From Alphaproteobacteria bacterium MarineAlpha5_Bin9 (lineage in GTDB: Bacteria > Pseudomonadota > Alphaproteobacteria > HIMB59 > GCA-002718135), in contig PTKV01000003.1 in assembly GCA_002937895.1 (NCBI GenBank), forward strand, positions 1 to 64,000: a stretch of 64,000 nt of DNA, given 5' to 3'. How positions within the stretch are numbered: position 1 is the first letter of the stretch; every line of letters begins with the position of its first letter. Positions 54,859 to 63,770 of this stretch are shown here, piece by piece. The translations under genes and the position numbers were made by a program. Below the pieces are notes generated by a model. It ran no database searches. It was not told the origin of the DNA and was given only the letters and a program-made list of their open reading frames with translations.

Positions 54859-56289
54859 ATGCTGGATAAAAGAAAATTTTTTATTAATGGCGAATGGATA
54901 AATCCAATTGAAAAAAATGATTTTGAAGTAATAAATCCATCTAATGAAAAATCTTTTGCAATAATTAGTTTAGGAAATAACGAGGATACTAATAATGCTG
55001 TTGAAGCAGCTAAAAATTCGTTTTTAAGTTGGAGTAAAACATCAAAAGAAGAAAAGTTAGATTTATTAGATAAGTTACTTAATATATATGAATCTAGGTG
55101 GGATGAAATGTCTGAGACTATTTCACTAGAGATGGGAGCGCCAATTGATTGGTCCACTTCTCAACAGACTGACACTGGCTCTGGTCATATAAAAGCTTTT
55201 ATTAATGCTCTAAAAAGTTTTGAATTTGAAAAAAACTTTAACAAAGAATCTGATAATATTATTTCTTATGAGCCTATAGGGGTTTGTGCTTTAATAACAC
55301 CTTGGAATTGGCCAATTAATCAAATTACTTTAAAAGTTATTCCTGCCCTTGCAGCAGGTTGTACAATGATTTTAAAACCTTCTGAAATTGCTCCTTTATC
55401 AGCAATGTTATTTACTGAAATGATTCAACAGGCAGGTTTTCCTAAAGGGGTATTTAATTTAGTTAATGGAAATGGTGAAGGAGTGGGCACACTTCTTTCA
55501 AAACATAAGGATGTTGATATGGTATCATTTACTGGATCTACAAGAGCCGGTAAATTAATTTTAAAAAATGCAGGTGAAACAATTAAAAGAGTTTGCTTAG
55601 AATTAGGAGGAAAGGGAGCTAATATTGTTTTTGAAGATTTTCCAGAGGACGCAATAAAAAGAAGTGTTCGTAGAGTATTCAGCAATTCAGGACAATCTTG
55701 TAATGCTCCAACTAGAATGTTAGTCGAAAAGTCAATTTATGAAAAAGTCATTAATGAAGCTATAAGTGTAGCTAATAATACAAAAGTGGATATTGCTTCT
55801 AAAAAAGGCAATCATATTGGTCCAGTAGTCTCAAAAACTCAGTATGAAAAAATTCAAAATTTAATTCAAAGTGGTATTAAAGAGGGGGCTAATCTAGTTG
55901 CAGGAGGCTTAGGACGTCCAGAAGGATTTAATAGTGGATATTTTGTTCGACCAACTGTTTTTTCTAATGTTACGTCTGATATGAAGATAGCAAATGAAGA
56001 AATTTTTGGACCTGTTATTTCAATAATGCCTTTTGATAATGAAGATGAAGCAATATTAATATCAAATAATACTTCATATGGATTAACTAATTATATTCAA
56101 ACTGAAGATAAAACAAAAGCAAAGAGAATTGCAAAACAACTTCGTTCTGGTATGGTTGAAATAAATGGAAAAAGTTTTACAAAAGGAACCCCTTTTGGAG
56201 GATATAAGCAATCAGGAAATGGACGTGAAGGAGGTTCTTGGGGCTTGGAAGAATATCTAGAAGTAAAAACTATTGCTGGATGGAAGTAA
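54859..56289 (+). CDS. NAD(P)-dependent aldehyde dehydrogenase
   Basis: 476-residue ALDH-superfamily enzyme. TPWNWPINQ and KPSEIAPLSA form the cofactor pocket, FTGST the Rossmann glycine turn, ELGGKGANIVF carries the general-base Glu, and SGQSCNAPTR the nucleophilic Cys. The substrate is not fixed by sequence. Between a choline-dehydrogenase-type gene and a betaine-homocysteine methyltransferase-like gene, betaine aldehyde is a plausible substrate, though the sequence is not a textbook BetB. Confidence 0.92.
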   Translation: MLDKRKFFINGEWINPIEKNDFEVINPSNEKSFAIISLGNNEDTNNAVEAAKNSFLSWSKTSKEEKLDLLDKLLNIYESRWDEMSETISLEMGAPIDWSTSQQTDTGSGHIKAFINALKSFEFEKNFNKESDNIISYEPIGVCALITPWNWPINQITLKVIPALAAGCTMILKPSEIAPLSAMLFTEMIQQAGFPKGVFNLVNGNGEGVGTLLSKHKDVDMVSFTGSTRAGKLILKNAGETIKRVCLELGGKGANIVFEDFPEDAIKRSVRRVFSNSGQSCNAPTRMLVEKSIYEKVINEAISVANNTKVDIASKKGNHIGPVVSKTQYEKIQNLIQSGIKEGANLVAGGLGRPEGFNSGYFVRPTVFSNVTSDMKIANEEIFGPVISIMPFDNEDEAILISNNTSYGLTNYIQTEDKTKAKRIAKQLRSGMVEINGKSFTKGTPFGGYKQSGNGREGGSWGLEEYLEVKTIAGWK

Positions 56290-56364
56290 TTTTTTTAATC
56301 TAATTTAAATGAATAATTTAAAATTACTTGTTTTTTTCTAAAAATATATGCTTAATATTAAAAT

Positions 56365-57405
56365 ATGAATAAAAATTTAATAACTAGATTAGACAATGGA
56401 CCAGTCTTATGTGCTGAAGGATATCTTTTTGCGATGGAAAGAAGGGGTTATCTTCAAGCAGGAGCTTTTGTTCCAGAAGTAGTTTTGGATAATCCTGAAG
56501 TAGTGACACAATTGCATCGTGAGTTTATACGTTCTGGTTCAGATGTAGTTCAGGCATTTACTTATTATGGGCATAGAGAAAAATTAAGAATTATTGGAAA
56601 AGAAAATTTATTAGAACCTTTGCAAAAAAATGCATTAAAAATTGCTAATGATGTTGTATCAGAATTTCCAGACCTAGATCTTATGGTTTGTGGGGATGTA
56701 GCAAATACAAATATTTTTGATCCAAAAGATAAAAATTCATTTAAAGAATGTCAAAAAATGTTTGAAGAACAAATTACTTGGGCTAAGGAAGCAAAAGTTG
56801 ATTTTATAGTTGCCGAAACCATAAGTTGGTTAGATGAAATGAAAATTGCTTTAAAAGCCATAAAAGATGAGGGATTTATTGCAGTGGCTAATTTTGCAAT
56901 ACCAAGAGGAGATAAAACTAGAGATGGATTTCTTCCTGAAGAAGCCTGTAAAATAATTGAAGATTTAGGAGCCGATGTTGTAGGTCTTAATTGTTACCGG
57001 GGTCCTAAAACTACAATGTCTTTATTATCCAAAATTAGAAAAAATGTATCTTGCCATGTCGCAGGACTTCCTGTCCCGTATAGGACAACAAACAAAGATC
57101 CTACTTTTTTAAACTTAAAAGATCCAGGTTGTGAATGCATCCCAGGAGGTAATGCTTTTCCTGTAGCGTTAGATAATTTTTATTGTAATAGGTTTGAAAT
57201 GGCAGAATTTGCTAAAGATTGTATAAATAAAAATATAAACTTTATAGGTGTTTGTTGTGGAGCTGAACCACATCATGTAAGGGAAATGTCATTAGCTATG
57301 GGTAAAAAATGTATTTCTAATCAGTTTTATCCTGATATGAGTAAACATTTTCATCATGGAACAGATAAAACTTTAAAAGATGTAAATAAAGAGATTAAAT
57401 ATTAA
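56365..57405 (+). CDS. bhmt: Homocysteine S-methyltransferase family protein, betaine-homocysteine methyltransferase-like
   Basis: 346-residue zinc-dependent methyltransferase. The three zinc-binding Cys are at 210 (VGLNCYRG) and 297-298 (GVCCGAEP), matching the human BHMT trio in spacing. The N-terminal GPVLCAEGYLFAMERRGYLQAGAFVPE is typical of BHMT rather than of MetH or selenocysteine types. It would move a methyl from glycine betaine to homocysteine, giving dimethylglycine and methionine. The gene that follows encodes a candidate dimethylglycine demethylase. The 75-base upstream gap shows no SAM-riboswitch-like sequence. Confidence 0.88.
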   Translation: MNKNLITRLDNGPVLCAEGYLFAMERRGYLQAGAFVPEVVLDNPEVVTQLHREFIRSGSDVVQAFTYYGHREKLRIIGKENLLEPLQKNALKIANDVVSEFPDLDLMVCGDVANTNIFDPKDKNSFKECQKMFEEQITWAKEAKVDFIVAETISWLDEMKIALKAIKDEGFIAVANFAIPRGDKTRDGFLPEEACKIIEDLGADVVGLNCYRGPKTTMSLLSKIRKNVSCHVAGLPVPYRTTNKDPTFLNLKDPGCECIPGGNAFPVALDNFYCNRFEMAEFAKDCINKNINFIGVCCGAEPHHVREMSLAMGKKCISNQFYPDMSKHFHHGTDKTLKDVNKEIKY

Positions 57406-57464
57406 ATATTTATCTTAGAAAAAAATCTTATTAAGTATATTTAAATGCTATATTATCATTAATT

Positions 57465-59504
57465 ATGAATAATGATCCCTTATTAAAAAGTTTTAAAATA
57501 AAAAATTTAGAAATTAAAAATAGATTAATGACATCTGCTCATGAGCCTTCTTATGCAGAAGATGGAATGCCAAAAGATAGGTATAGACTTTATCATGTTG
57601 AAAGAGCTAAAGGTGGTATTGGTTTGACTATGACAGCGGGAAGCGCAGTTGTTTCTCCTGATTCACCTCCAGCTTATAATAATCTTCATGCATACAAAGA
57701 TGAAATAATTCCATGGTTAAAAAAATTAACTGATGAATGTCATGACTATGATACTAAAGTAATGATTCAAATAACCCACTTAGGAAGAAGAACAAATTGG
57801 AATCATTCAGATTGGTTACCTGTTTTATCAGCTTCACCTGTTAGAGAGCCAGCACATAGATCTTTTCCAAAAGAGGCAGAAGACTGGGATATTGATAGAA
57901 TAATTAATGATTATGCTATCGCAGCAGAAAGAATTAAGCAAGCAGGTTTAGATGGTATTGAAATTGAAGCTTATGGGCATTTTTTAGATTCTTTTTGGTC
58001 TCCTGCTACAAATAAAAGAAAAGATTTATATGGTGGAAGTTTAGAAAATAGAGTTAGCTTTTCTTTAAAAGTAATTGATTCTGTAAGAAAAAAGGTAGGA
58101 AATGATTTTATTTTAGGAATTAGAATGGTAACTGATGAAGATTGGAACAAGGGATTATCAAAAGAAGAAGGAATTAAAATAGCACAAAAAATTACTTCAA
58201 GTAACAAAATAGATTTTTTAAATGTTATCAAAGGTCATATTGATACAGATGCTTCTTTAACAAAAGTTATTCCAATACAAGGTATGCCATCATCTCCCCA
58301 TTTAGATTTTTCAGGAGAAATAAAAAAATTGACTAATTTTCCAGTTTTTCATGCTGCAAAAATAAATGATGTTGCTACAGCAAGATATGCAATTTCATCT
58401 GGAAAAATTGACATGGTTGGAATGACCAGGGCTCATATTGCTGACCCACATATAATAAAAAAAATAATTAACAAAAAAGAAAATTCTATAAGACCTTGTG
58501 TTGGAGCTACTTACTGTCTAGACAGAATTTATGAGGGGAATGAGGCATTGTGTATTCATAATCCCGCAACAGGAAGGGAAAAATTTATGCCTCATGAAAT
58601 AGATGTAAAATCCAAAAACAAAAGAAAAATTGTTATAGTGGGTTCAGGACCTGCAGGACTAGAAGCTGCAAGAGTCTGTGCTGAAAAAGGTAATCAAGTA
58701 GTTGTTTTTGAAGCTTTAAATGAGCCTGGTGGTCAAATCAATTTAATTTGCAGATCTGATAGAAGAAAAGATATGAAAGGAATTATTGATTGGAGATTTC
58801 AACAATGTCATAAACTAAATGTAAAATTTATTTTTAATACTTATGCTAATAAAGAAATTATTATTCAAGAAAAAGCAGATATAATTATAATAGCTACTGG
58901 AGGCACTCCTAATATTAATAATATTGACAAAGGTTCTGAGTATGCTTGTTCTACATGGGATATAATAAGTGGTAGCAAAGGTATAGAAGAAGATGTGGTG
59001 TTATATGATGACAATGGCTCATTCCCTGGTCTTCAAGCTGCAGAAAAAATTGCAAATCAAGGGTCAAAATTAAAAATTATTTCTCCGGAAAGATTTTTTT
59101 CTCCTGAAATTGGAGGAATGAATTATGTTCCATATGCTAGAAATTTTATTGAAAAAAACGTTAATATTTTACTTCATAGAAGAATTAGCAAGATTGATAA
59201 AAAGGATAATCATCTCTTACTTTCAATTGGCTCTGATTACTCAGATAAAATTGAAAAAATAGAAACTAGTCAAGTTGTTATTGAACATGGAACTATTCCC
59301 TTAGATGATCTTTATTTTGAATTAAAAAAAGACTCCTATAATTTAGGATCTATAGATTATTATTCTCTAGTTGATGGAAAGTTAAAAGAATCTAAAATTA
59401 ATTCTCAAGGTAGATATTACTTATATAGGGTTGGAGATGCTATTTCTAGCAGAAACATTCATGCCGCAATTTATGATTCTTTAAGAATTTGTAAAGATTT
59501 GTAA
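57465..59504 (+). CDS. TMADH-family flavin/Fe-S oxidoreductase, candidate dimethylglycine or N-methylproline demethylase (DgcA/StcD-like)
   Basis: 679 residues in two parts: an old-yellow-enzyme TIM barrel binding FMN (about 1-375) and an FAD/NAD(P)-type domain (about 385-670) starting IVIVGSGPAGLEAARVCAEKG. Between them is the Fe-S segment with Cys at 345, 351 and 363 (CVGATYC ... CIHNPATG). Trimethylamine dehydrogenase has a fourth Cys at the position of Ala348, so one cluster ligand is missing, as I recall for DgcA/StcD-type demethylases. It would remove N-methyl groups as formaldehyde. Directly after a BHMT-like gene, dimethylglycine is the most economical substrate. Electron acceptor genes (dgcB, etf) are not in view. 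Confidence 0.82.
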   Translation: MNNDPLLKSFKIKNLEIKNRLMTSAHEPSYAEDGMPKDRYRLYHVERAKGGIGLTMTAGSAVVSPDSPPAYNNLHAYKDEIIPWLKKLTDECHDYDTKVMIQITHLGRRTNWNHSDWLPVLSASPVREPAHRSFPKEAEDWDIDRIINDYAIAAERIKQAGLDGIEIEAYGHFLDSFWSPATNKRKDLYGGSLENRVSFSLKVIDSVRKKVGNDFILGIRMVTDEDWNKGLSKEEGIKIAQKITSSNKIDFLNVIKGHIDTDASLTKVIPIQGMPSSPHLDFSGEIKKLTNFPVFHAAKINDVATARYAISSGKIDMVGMTRAHIADPHIIKKIINKKENSIRPCVGATYCLDRIYEGNEALCIHNPATGREKFMPHEIDVKSKNKRKIVIVGSGPAGLEAARVCAEKGNQVVVFEALNEPGGQINLICRSDRRKDMKGIIDWRFQQCHKLNVKFIFNTYANKEIIIQEKADIIIIATGGTPNINNIDKGSEYACSTWDIISGSKGIEEDVVLYDDNGSFPGLQAAEKIANQGSKLKIISPERFFSPEIGGMNYVPYARNFIEKNVNILLHRRISKIDKKDNHLLLSIGSDYSDKIEKIETSQVVIEHGTIPLDDLYFELKKDSYNLGSIDYYSLVDGKLKESKINSQGRYYLYRVGDAISSRNIHAAIYDSLRICKDL

Positions 59505-59507
59505 TTA

Positions 59508-60200
59508 TTAATCATTATCATCTCCACCGCCAGCTCCTTTATCTCTAGATGATTTTGTAGCAGGTACAAATGTTTCATTAGCTTTTTTAGCAACGATATT
59601 CCAATATTTCAAATTAGGTGTTACAGAGTCTTTTATTTCATAATTGATATTATTTATTATTTTTTCAGAAGATGGATTTTTTTTGATCTGTTTATAGAAT
59701 TGAATTGTACAATAATTATTTAAAGTATAAGATTTATTATTTGATTCTGAAATTAATATTTTTTTTTTTGATATATAAAATGTTTTTCTATTTATAGATT
59801 TTTTAAAAAAATTTATTTTAATTGAATTATGTTTTTTTAAGAATTTAGTAATTAGAGGAAGTATAAATTCAGGATCCTTACAGTTTTTTAAATATATTGA
59901 TGAGGTTTTATTCCTTTTCATTTTTTCGTATAAATAGTCAAATAGTCCAGGACCGTTATAAAGTAGGGAAGATTTATTAAGATTAATAGTTTTACTTATC
60001 TTTATATTTTCTAAATTAATTTTTCTTTTTATATTACAGGTATCTTTAGTAATTTTTGCTAATTTTTCTATTCCATTTAAATTATTAAATTCAAGCCATG
60101 TAATAATATTTGCTGCATCTTCATCTAATCCATAGGGAAACCCCATGGCCGAGCAAGCTCTTAAACTTGTAATATAAATTTCATAATAAGATAATTTCAC
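59508..60200 (-). CDS. DUF3726-like protein of unknown function
   Basis: 230 residues. The N-terminus (SYYEIYITSLRACSAMGFPYGLDEDAANIITWLE) and the C-terminus (ETFVPATKSSRDKGAGGGDDND) match what I recall of DUF3726, whose members begin with an aromatic helix and end in an acidic Gly/Asp tail after a VPA-x2-SR motif. The middle is diverged and Lys/Asn-rich. No signal peptide or membrane segment. It lies 6 bases downstream of the 560-residue gene on the same strand, so the two are co-transcribed and likely work together. Function unknown. Confidence 0.72.
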   Translation of the reverse strand: MKLSYYEIYITSLRACSAMGFPYGLDEDAANIITWLEFNNLNGIEKLAKITKDTCNIKRKINLENIKISKTINLNKSSLLYNGPGLFDYLYEKMKRNKTSSIYLKNCKDPEFILPLITKFLKKHNSIKINFFKKSINRKTFYISKKKILISESNNKSYTLNNYCTIQFYKQIKKNPSSEKIINNINYEIKDSVTPNLKYWNIVAKKANETFVPATKSSRDKGAGGGDDND

Positions 60201-60206
60201 AAAAAT

Positions 60207-61889
60207 TTAATTGTATGGTTTAATTGAATTAAAGCCCCATTGATCCACATTTCTGGTATTTATATCATTGTAAAAAGGTGCTCCATTATAAAAACTTACT
60301 CTCAACCATCGATCAGATTTAGGATCAAATCTTGAGGCTCCAAAAAATGATAGTTTAAATCTCAACATATTAGTAGCTAAAATATTTTTAGCTAATATAT
60401 TTTCTTTGATTTCAGCATATTGGTAGTCAGATAATGAATGAATTCTTCTAACTATTCCTCTAAACTTTGGGTACAAAATTAAAAACTCAGCGATGGTTAA
60501 AGATAATTGTTTTTTATTTAATTTACAAAGAAAATTATAAATTTCATTTACCATTTTCCCAATACCTAAAGGTTGTTCTAATTTCGAACCAGGTTCATTA
60601 TATCTTTCTCCTAATCTTGGTTCTAATTTTTCTTCTGAAGTATACCAAAAAAGGAAGTTATTATTTTTATTTTTATAATTTATTTGAATTGCCCATTTAT
60701 AATATTTTTCAATCATTTTTTTAAGATTTCTTACTGTTAAATGATTTTTAATTTTTAATTCATCAGAAATAGACATATTTTCAGCTAAATTATCTACTAA
60801 TTTTGGATAAAGTTCTAACATTTGAACTTTAATAATTTCTTGAGCATCATAAGAAAATTTATTTTCACAATAATCAATAATATTAGACCAGTTAATTTTA
60901 TTTAGATTCATTTTTTTTAATTTATTTATAATAATAACTAAGTCTTTTAGAGCTCTTATATTTTTATTTTGCTGTTGTTTATCAGAGGTTAAAACCTCTT
61001 CTAAATATTTTTTTGATTTTTCTAGTAGAAACAAATATTTAACAAAAATTTCTTTTTTTATATATCTAATTTTTCTTATCGTCATAATTGCATTTTCATA
61101 TTGATATACCCATTGGTGAATTAATTTTGGATGCTTGATCAAAAAAGGGGCCATACCTAAACCTGTAGAATTACCAATTCCCAAATGTTGTTTTATTTCT
61201 TTTTGTAATTTTACAGCTTTTTTTGGATTTCGATGGAAAGCAATATGTTCTACTAAATCTACACTAAATTCTCTGATAATATATACTGCTAACATTTCTG
61301 CTCTAAATGGTTGATTAAAAATTTTGTATTTTTTAGTTTTTGCAAAGTCAGATAATCCAAATTTTCCACTTCCATAAACTGCGGTCGTTCTAAGTAAATA
61401 TCCAACTTTATTAATTTCATTTATTTCTGGCTGGATTCCATTTGATAAAGAATCTACAACTTTTTCAAAAAGTCTAACACTCTTATTAGCCCTACTCAAA
61501 ACTAATTCTTTAGAAGATGCTCTTCCAGACTCTTGTAAGGGAATATTTTGTTTTAATCTTTTAATTGATTTATTGTCAATTTTGCCAACGTGTAAAGTAT
61601 AAGATGTGTCCCATTTTTCTGCTATTACCCTGTCACTTCTTTCACTATCTTTTAAATATTCAGAAAAACATATTAAAGAATATATTTCATTTTTTGCAGT
61701 TATTTCATAAATTGCGTAACCATAACCTTTTTTATCTATTCTAAATTTATTTTTTTTTATTTTCCATTTTTCTTTAATCATTCTTCTTAGCATGCTTCTT
61801 GAAAAACTTAATCTTGATGGATATTTTGAACCCATTTTTTCTAAATTCATAATATTTTTATGTTTTCTTATAGGATTGTTTTGTAGCAT
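60207..61889 (-). CDS. Conserved protein of unknown function, 560 residues
   Basis: Basic, soluble, mostly alpha-helical protein with strongly patterned segments that look functional: KYPSRLSFSRSMLRRM near the N-terminus, ERSDRVIAEKWD, SSKELVLSRANKSVRLFEKV, LLRTTAVYGSGKFGLSD, FRAEMLAVYIIREFSVDLVEH and GLGMAPFLIKHP. I believe homologues exist in other proteobacteria without assigned function. The start could be the first Met or one 13 or 18 residues later, nearer the YPSRLSF block. Divergent from the M19-like gene by 46 bases and followed by the DUF3726-like gene. I assign no function. Confidence 0.8.
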   Translation of the reverse strand: MLQNNPIRKHKNIMNLEKMGSKYPSRLSFSRSMLRRMIKEKWKIKKNKFRIDKKGYGYAIYEITAKNEIYSLICFSEYLKDSERSDRVIAEKWDTSYTLHVGKIDNKSIKRLKQNIPLQESGRASSKELVLSRANKSVRLFEKVVDSLSNGIQPEINEINKVGYLLRTTAVYGSGKFGLSDFAKTKKYKIFNQPFRAEMLAVYIIREFSVDLVEHIAFHRNPKKAVKLQKEIKQHLGIGNSTGLGMAPFLIKHPKLIHQWVYQYENAIMTIRKIRYIKKEIFVKYLFLLEKSKKYLEEVLTSDKQQQNKNIRALKDLVIIINKLKKMNLNKINWSNIIDYCENKFSYDAQEIIKVQMLELYPKLVDNLAENMSISDELKIKNHLTVRNLKKMIEKYYKWAIQINYKNKNNNFLFWYTSEEKLEPRLGERYNEPGSKLEQPLGIGKMVNEIYNFLCKLNKKQLSLTIAEFLILYPKFRGIVRRIHSLSDYQYAEIKENILAKNILATNMLRFKLSFFGASRFDPKSDRWLRVSFYNGAPFYNDINTRNVDQWGFNSIKPYN

Positions 61890-61935
61890 ATGATTTAATT
61901 ATATAATAAGCTATTATAATATTATAATAAATTAA

Positions 61936-62925
61936 ATGCAAAATCCTTTTAAAAACGAAATTATTATAGACGGTTTACAATATTGTAATTGGAATAGGCA
62001 TTTATTTGAAGATCTTTTGAATGGAGGTATCACAGCTGTTCAAGTAACTTTGATTTATTGGGAAAATACCAAAGAAACTTTTGAAAAAATAAATGAGTGG
62101 GAAAAAAATTTTATAAAATATAAAGATATAATTAGTTTTGCTCAAAACTCAAACGATGTTCTTAATTCAAAGAAGAATAATAAATTAGCAATATTATTTG
62201 GATTTCAAAATTCTGCGCCTATAGGTAATGATATTTATTTACTAGAAAAATTTTTTTCTAAAGGTGTAAGATTTATGCAATTAACGTATAATAATCAAAC
62301 CTTTCTTGGTGGAGGATGTTTTGAATCACATGACTCAGGTTTGAGTAGATTTGGTCATGCAGTTGTAGAAGAAATGAATCGATTGGGAATGGTTATTGAT
62401 TTGAGTCATGCAGGAAAAAAAACATGTATTGATGCAATAAATTATTCTACTAAACCAGTATCTTTTACACATGCAAATCCATTATTTTTTCATAATTCAA
62501 AAAGAAATATAGATGATTTAGTATTAAAAAATTTAGCAACAAAAGGAGGTGTTATAGGTTTGAGTTTATATCCATTTCATCTAAAAAATAATAGTAAATG
62601 TAAATTAGAAGATTTTTGTAATATGATCATTAAATTAGTTAACATGATAGGAATTGATCATGTAGGAATTGGAAGTGATTTATGTAAAAATTGGGATGAT
62701 GAGGTAGTAATGTGGATGAGAAATGGAAAATGGACAAAAAAACTTGATTATGGTGAATCAAAAAACAATAGTATCTCTTGGCCCAAACAACCTAATTGGT
62801 TTACTAAAGGAAGTGATTTTATTAACATATATGAAGGATTAAAAAAAGTAGGTATGAGGGAAAGTGAAATTTTTAAGATACTTGGAAAAAACTGGTTAAG
62901 ATTTTATAAAGAAATTTTCGGATAG
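61936..62925 (+). CDS. M19 membrane-dipeptidase homologue lacking most metal ligands
   Basis: 329 residues, (beta/alpha)8 fold of the renal dipeptidase family: GVRFMQLTYNNQ, MVIDLSHAG, FTHANPLFF, HVGIGSDL and the C-terminal NWLRFY are clear. However, the N-terminal HxD metal site reads DGLQYCNW, the bridging Glu region reads FGFQNS, and the LTH motif is LTY. Thus the two-zinc centre of true dipeptidases cannot form as usual, while the DLSH and THAN His remain. A similar protein is, to my recollection, encoded in the dimethylglycine (dgc) locus of Pseudomonas. It probably has a different activity or is non-catalytic. Confidence 0.82.
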   Translation: MQNPFKNEIIIDGLQYCNWNRHLFEDLLNGGITAVQVTLIYWENTKETFEKINEWEKNFIKYKDIISFAQNSNDVLNSKKNNKLAILFGFQNSAPIGNDIYLLEKFFSKGVRFMQLTYNNQTFLGGGCFESHDSGLSRFGHAVVEEMNRLGMVIDLSHAGKKTCIDAINYSTKPVSFTHANPLFFHNSKRNIDDLVLKNLATKGGVIGLSLYPFHLKNNSKCKLEDFCNMIIKLVNMIGIDHVGIGSDLCKNWDDEVVMWMRNGKWTKKLDYGESKNNSISWPKQPNWFTKGSDFINIYEGLKKVGMRESEIFKILGKNWLRFYKEIFG

Positions 62926-62946
62926 AAATTTTATGACTAGATAATA

Positions 62947-63759
62947 ATGAAAAAAAAAGATTTAATTTTTTTAATTTGTAATATAGCATTTAAAGCAGGA
63001 CTTATCATCAATAAGTTTTATTATAAAAAAATAAATGTTGCTTTTAAGAATGACAAATCTCCTTTAACAGATGCAGATATAGCATCAAATAATTTCATTA
63101 TTAATTCACTATTAAAATTAAATTTAAAAATACCTATTCTTTCTGAAGAATCCTATGTTGAATGGAGATCAAGAAAAAGTTGGAATAAATACTGGCTTAT
63201 AGATCCTCTTGATGGCACAAAAGAATTTTTAAATAAAAATGGCGAATTTACAGTAAATATTGCTTTAATTGAAAAAAATAAACCAATACTTGGAGTTATT
63301 TACGCACCTGCTAAATCACTTTTATATTATGCTTCTAAAAAATTCGGATCGTATAAATTAAAAACTAATAAAAGAATAATAAACTTTGATAAATCAATTA
63401 AAATAAAAATTCCAAATAAAAAAAAATCTAAAGAGAATATTGCTATTTTAAGCAAATCTCACAATAATAAACAAACTATTCAATGGTTACACAACAACTT
63501 AAATAAATTTAAAACAATCAATAAGGGAAGTTCTTTAAAGTTTTGTGATGTTGCAGAGGGTATTGCTGATATTTATCCTAGATTTAGCCCAACAAGTGAA
63601 TGGGATATTGCTGCGGGGCAAATAATTTTAGAGGAAGCAGGAGGCTATATAAGAAGTATAAATAATTGTAAAATTAATTATAATCTAAAAGAAAGTATTA
63701 TAAATTCTAGTTTTATTGCTTCAAGTAAGCAATTTTTTAATTATAAAGACATTTCATAG
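62947..63759 (+). CDS. cysQ: CysQ-like 3'(2'),5'-bisphosphate nucleotidase / IMPase family
   Basis: 270-residue metal-dependent phosphatase. Metal ligands are in SEES (Glu), LIDPLDGTKEFLNKNGEFTVNIAL (the CysQ-type DPLDGTKEF motif) and SEWDIAAGQIILEEAGG (distal Asp). The combination matches CysQ, which removes phosphate from PAP, a by-product of sulfate transfer, rather than the HisN-type paralogue at 9304-10086. It lies 21 bases after the M19-like gene and 11 before a nucleotidyltransferase. A nucleotide- or sugar-phosphate substrate for a pathway-specific role is possible. Confidence 0.86.
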   Translation: MKKKDLIFLICNIAFKAGLIINKFYYKKINVAFKNDKSPLTDADIASNNFIINSLLKLNLKIPILSEESYVEWRSRKSWNKYWLIDPLDGTKEFLNKNGEFTVNIALIEKNKPILGVIYAPAKSLLYYASKKFGSYKLKTNKRIINFDKSIKIKIPNKKKSKENIAILSKSHNNKQTIQWLHNNLNKFKTINKGSSLKFCDVAEGIADIYPRFSPTSEWDIAAGQIILEEAGGYIRSINNCKINYNLKESIINSSFIASSKQFFNYKDIS

Positions 63760-63770
63760 GAGATCTCAAA

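Noticed and set aside
54708..55157. 149-residue minus-strand open frame across the antiporter and aldehyde dehydrogenase genes
   Set aside because: It overlaps two well supported genes on the other strand and has no family features.
56290..56364. SAM-sensing riboswitch before the BHMT-like gene
   Set aside because: SAM riboswitches are reported before bhmt genes in related marine bacteria, so I looked, but these 75 bases are almost all A and T and show no pairing core.
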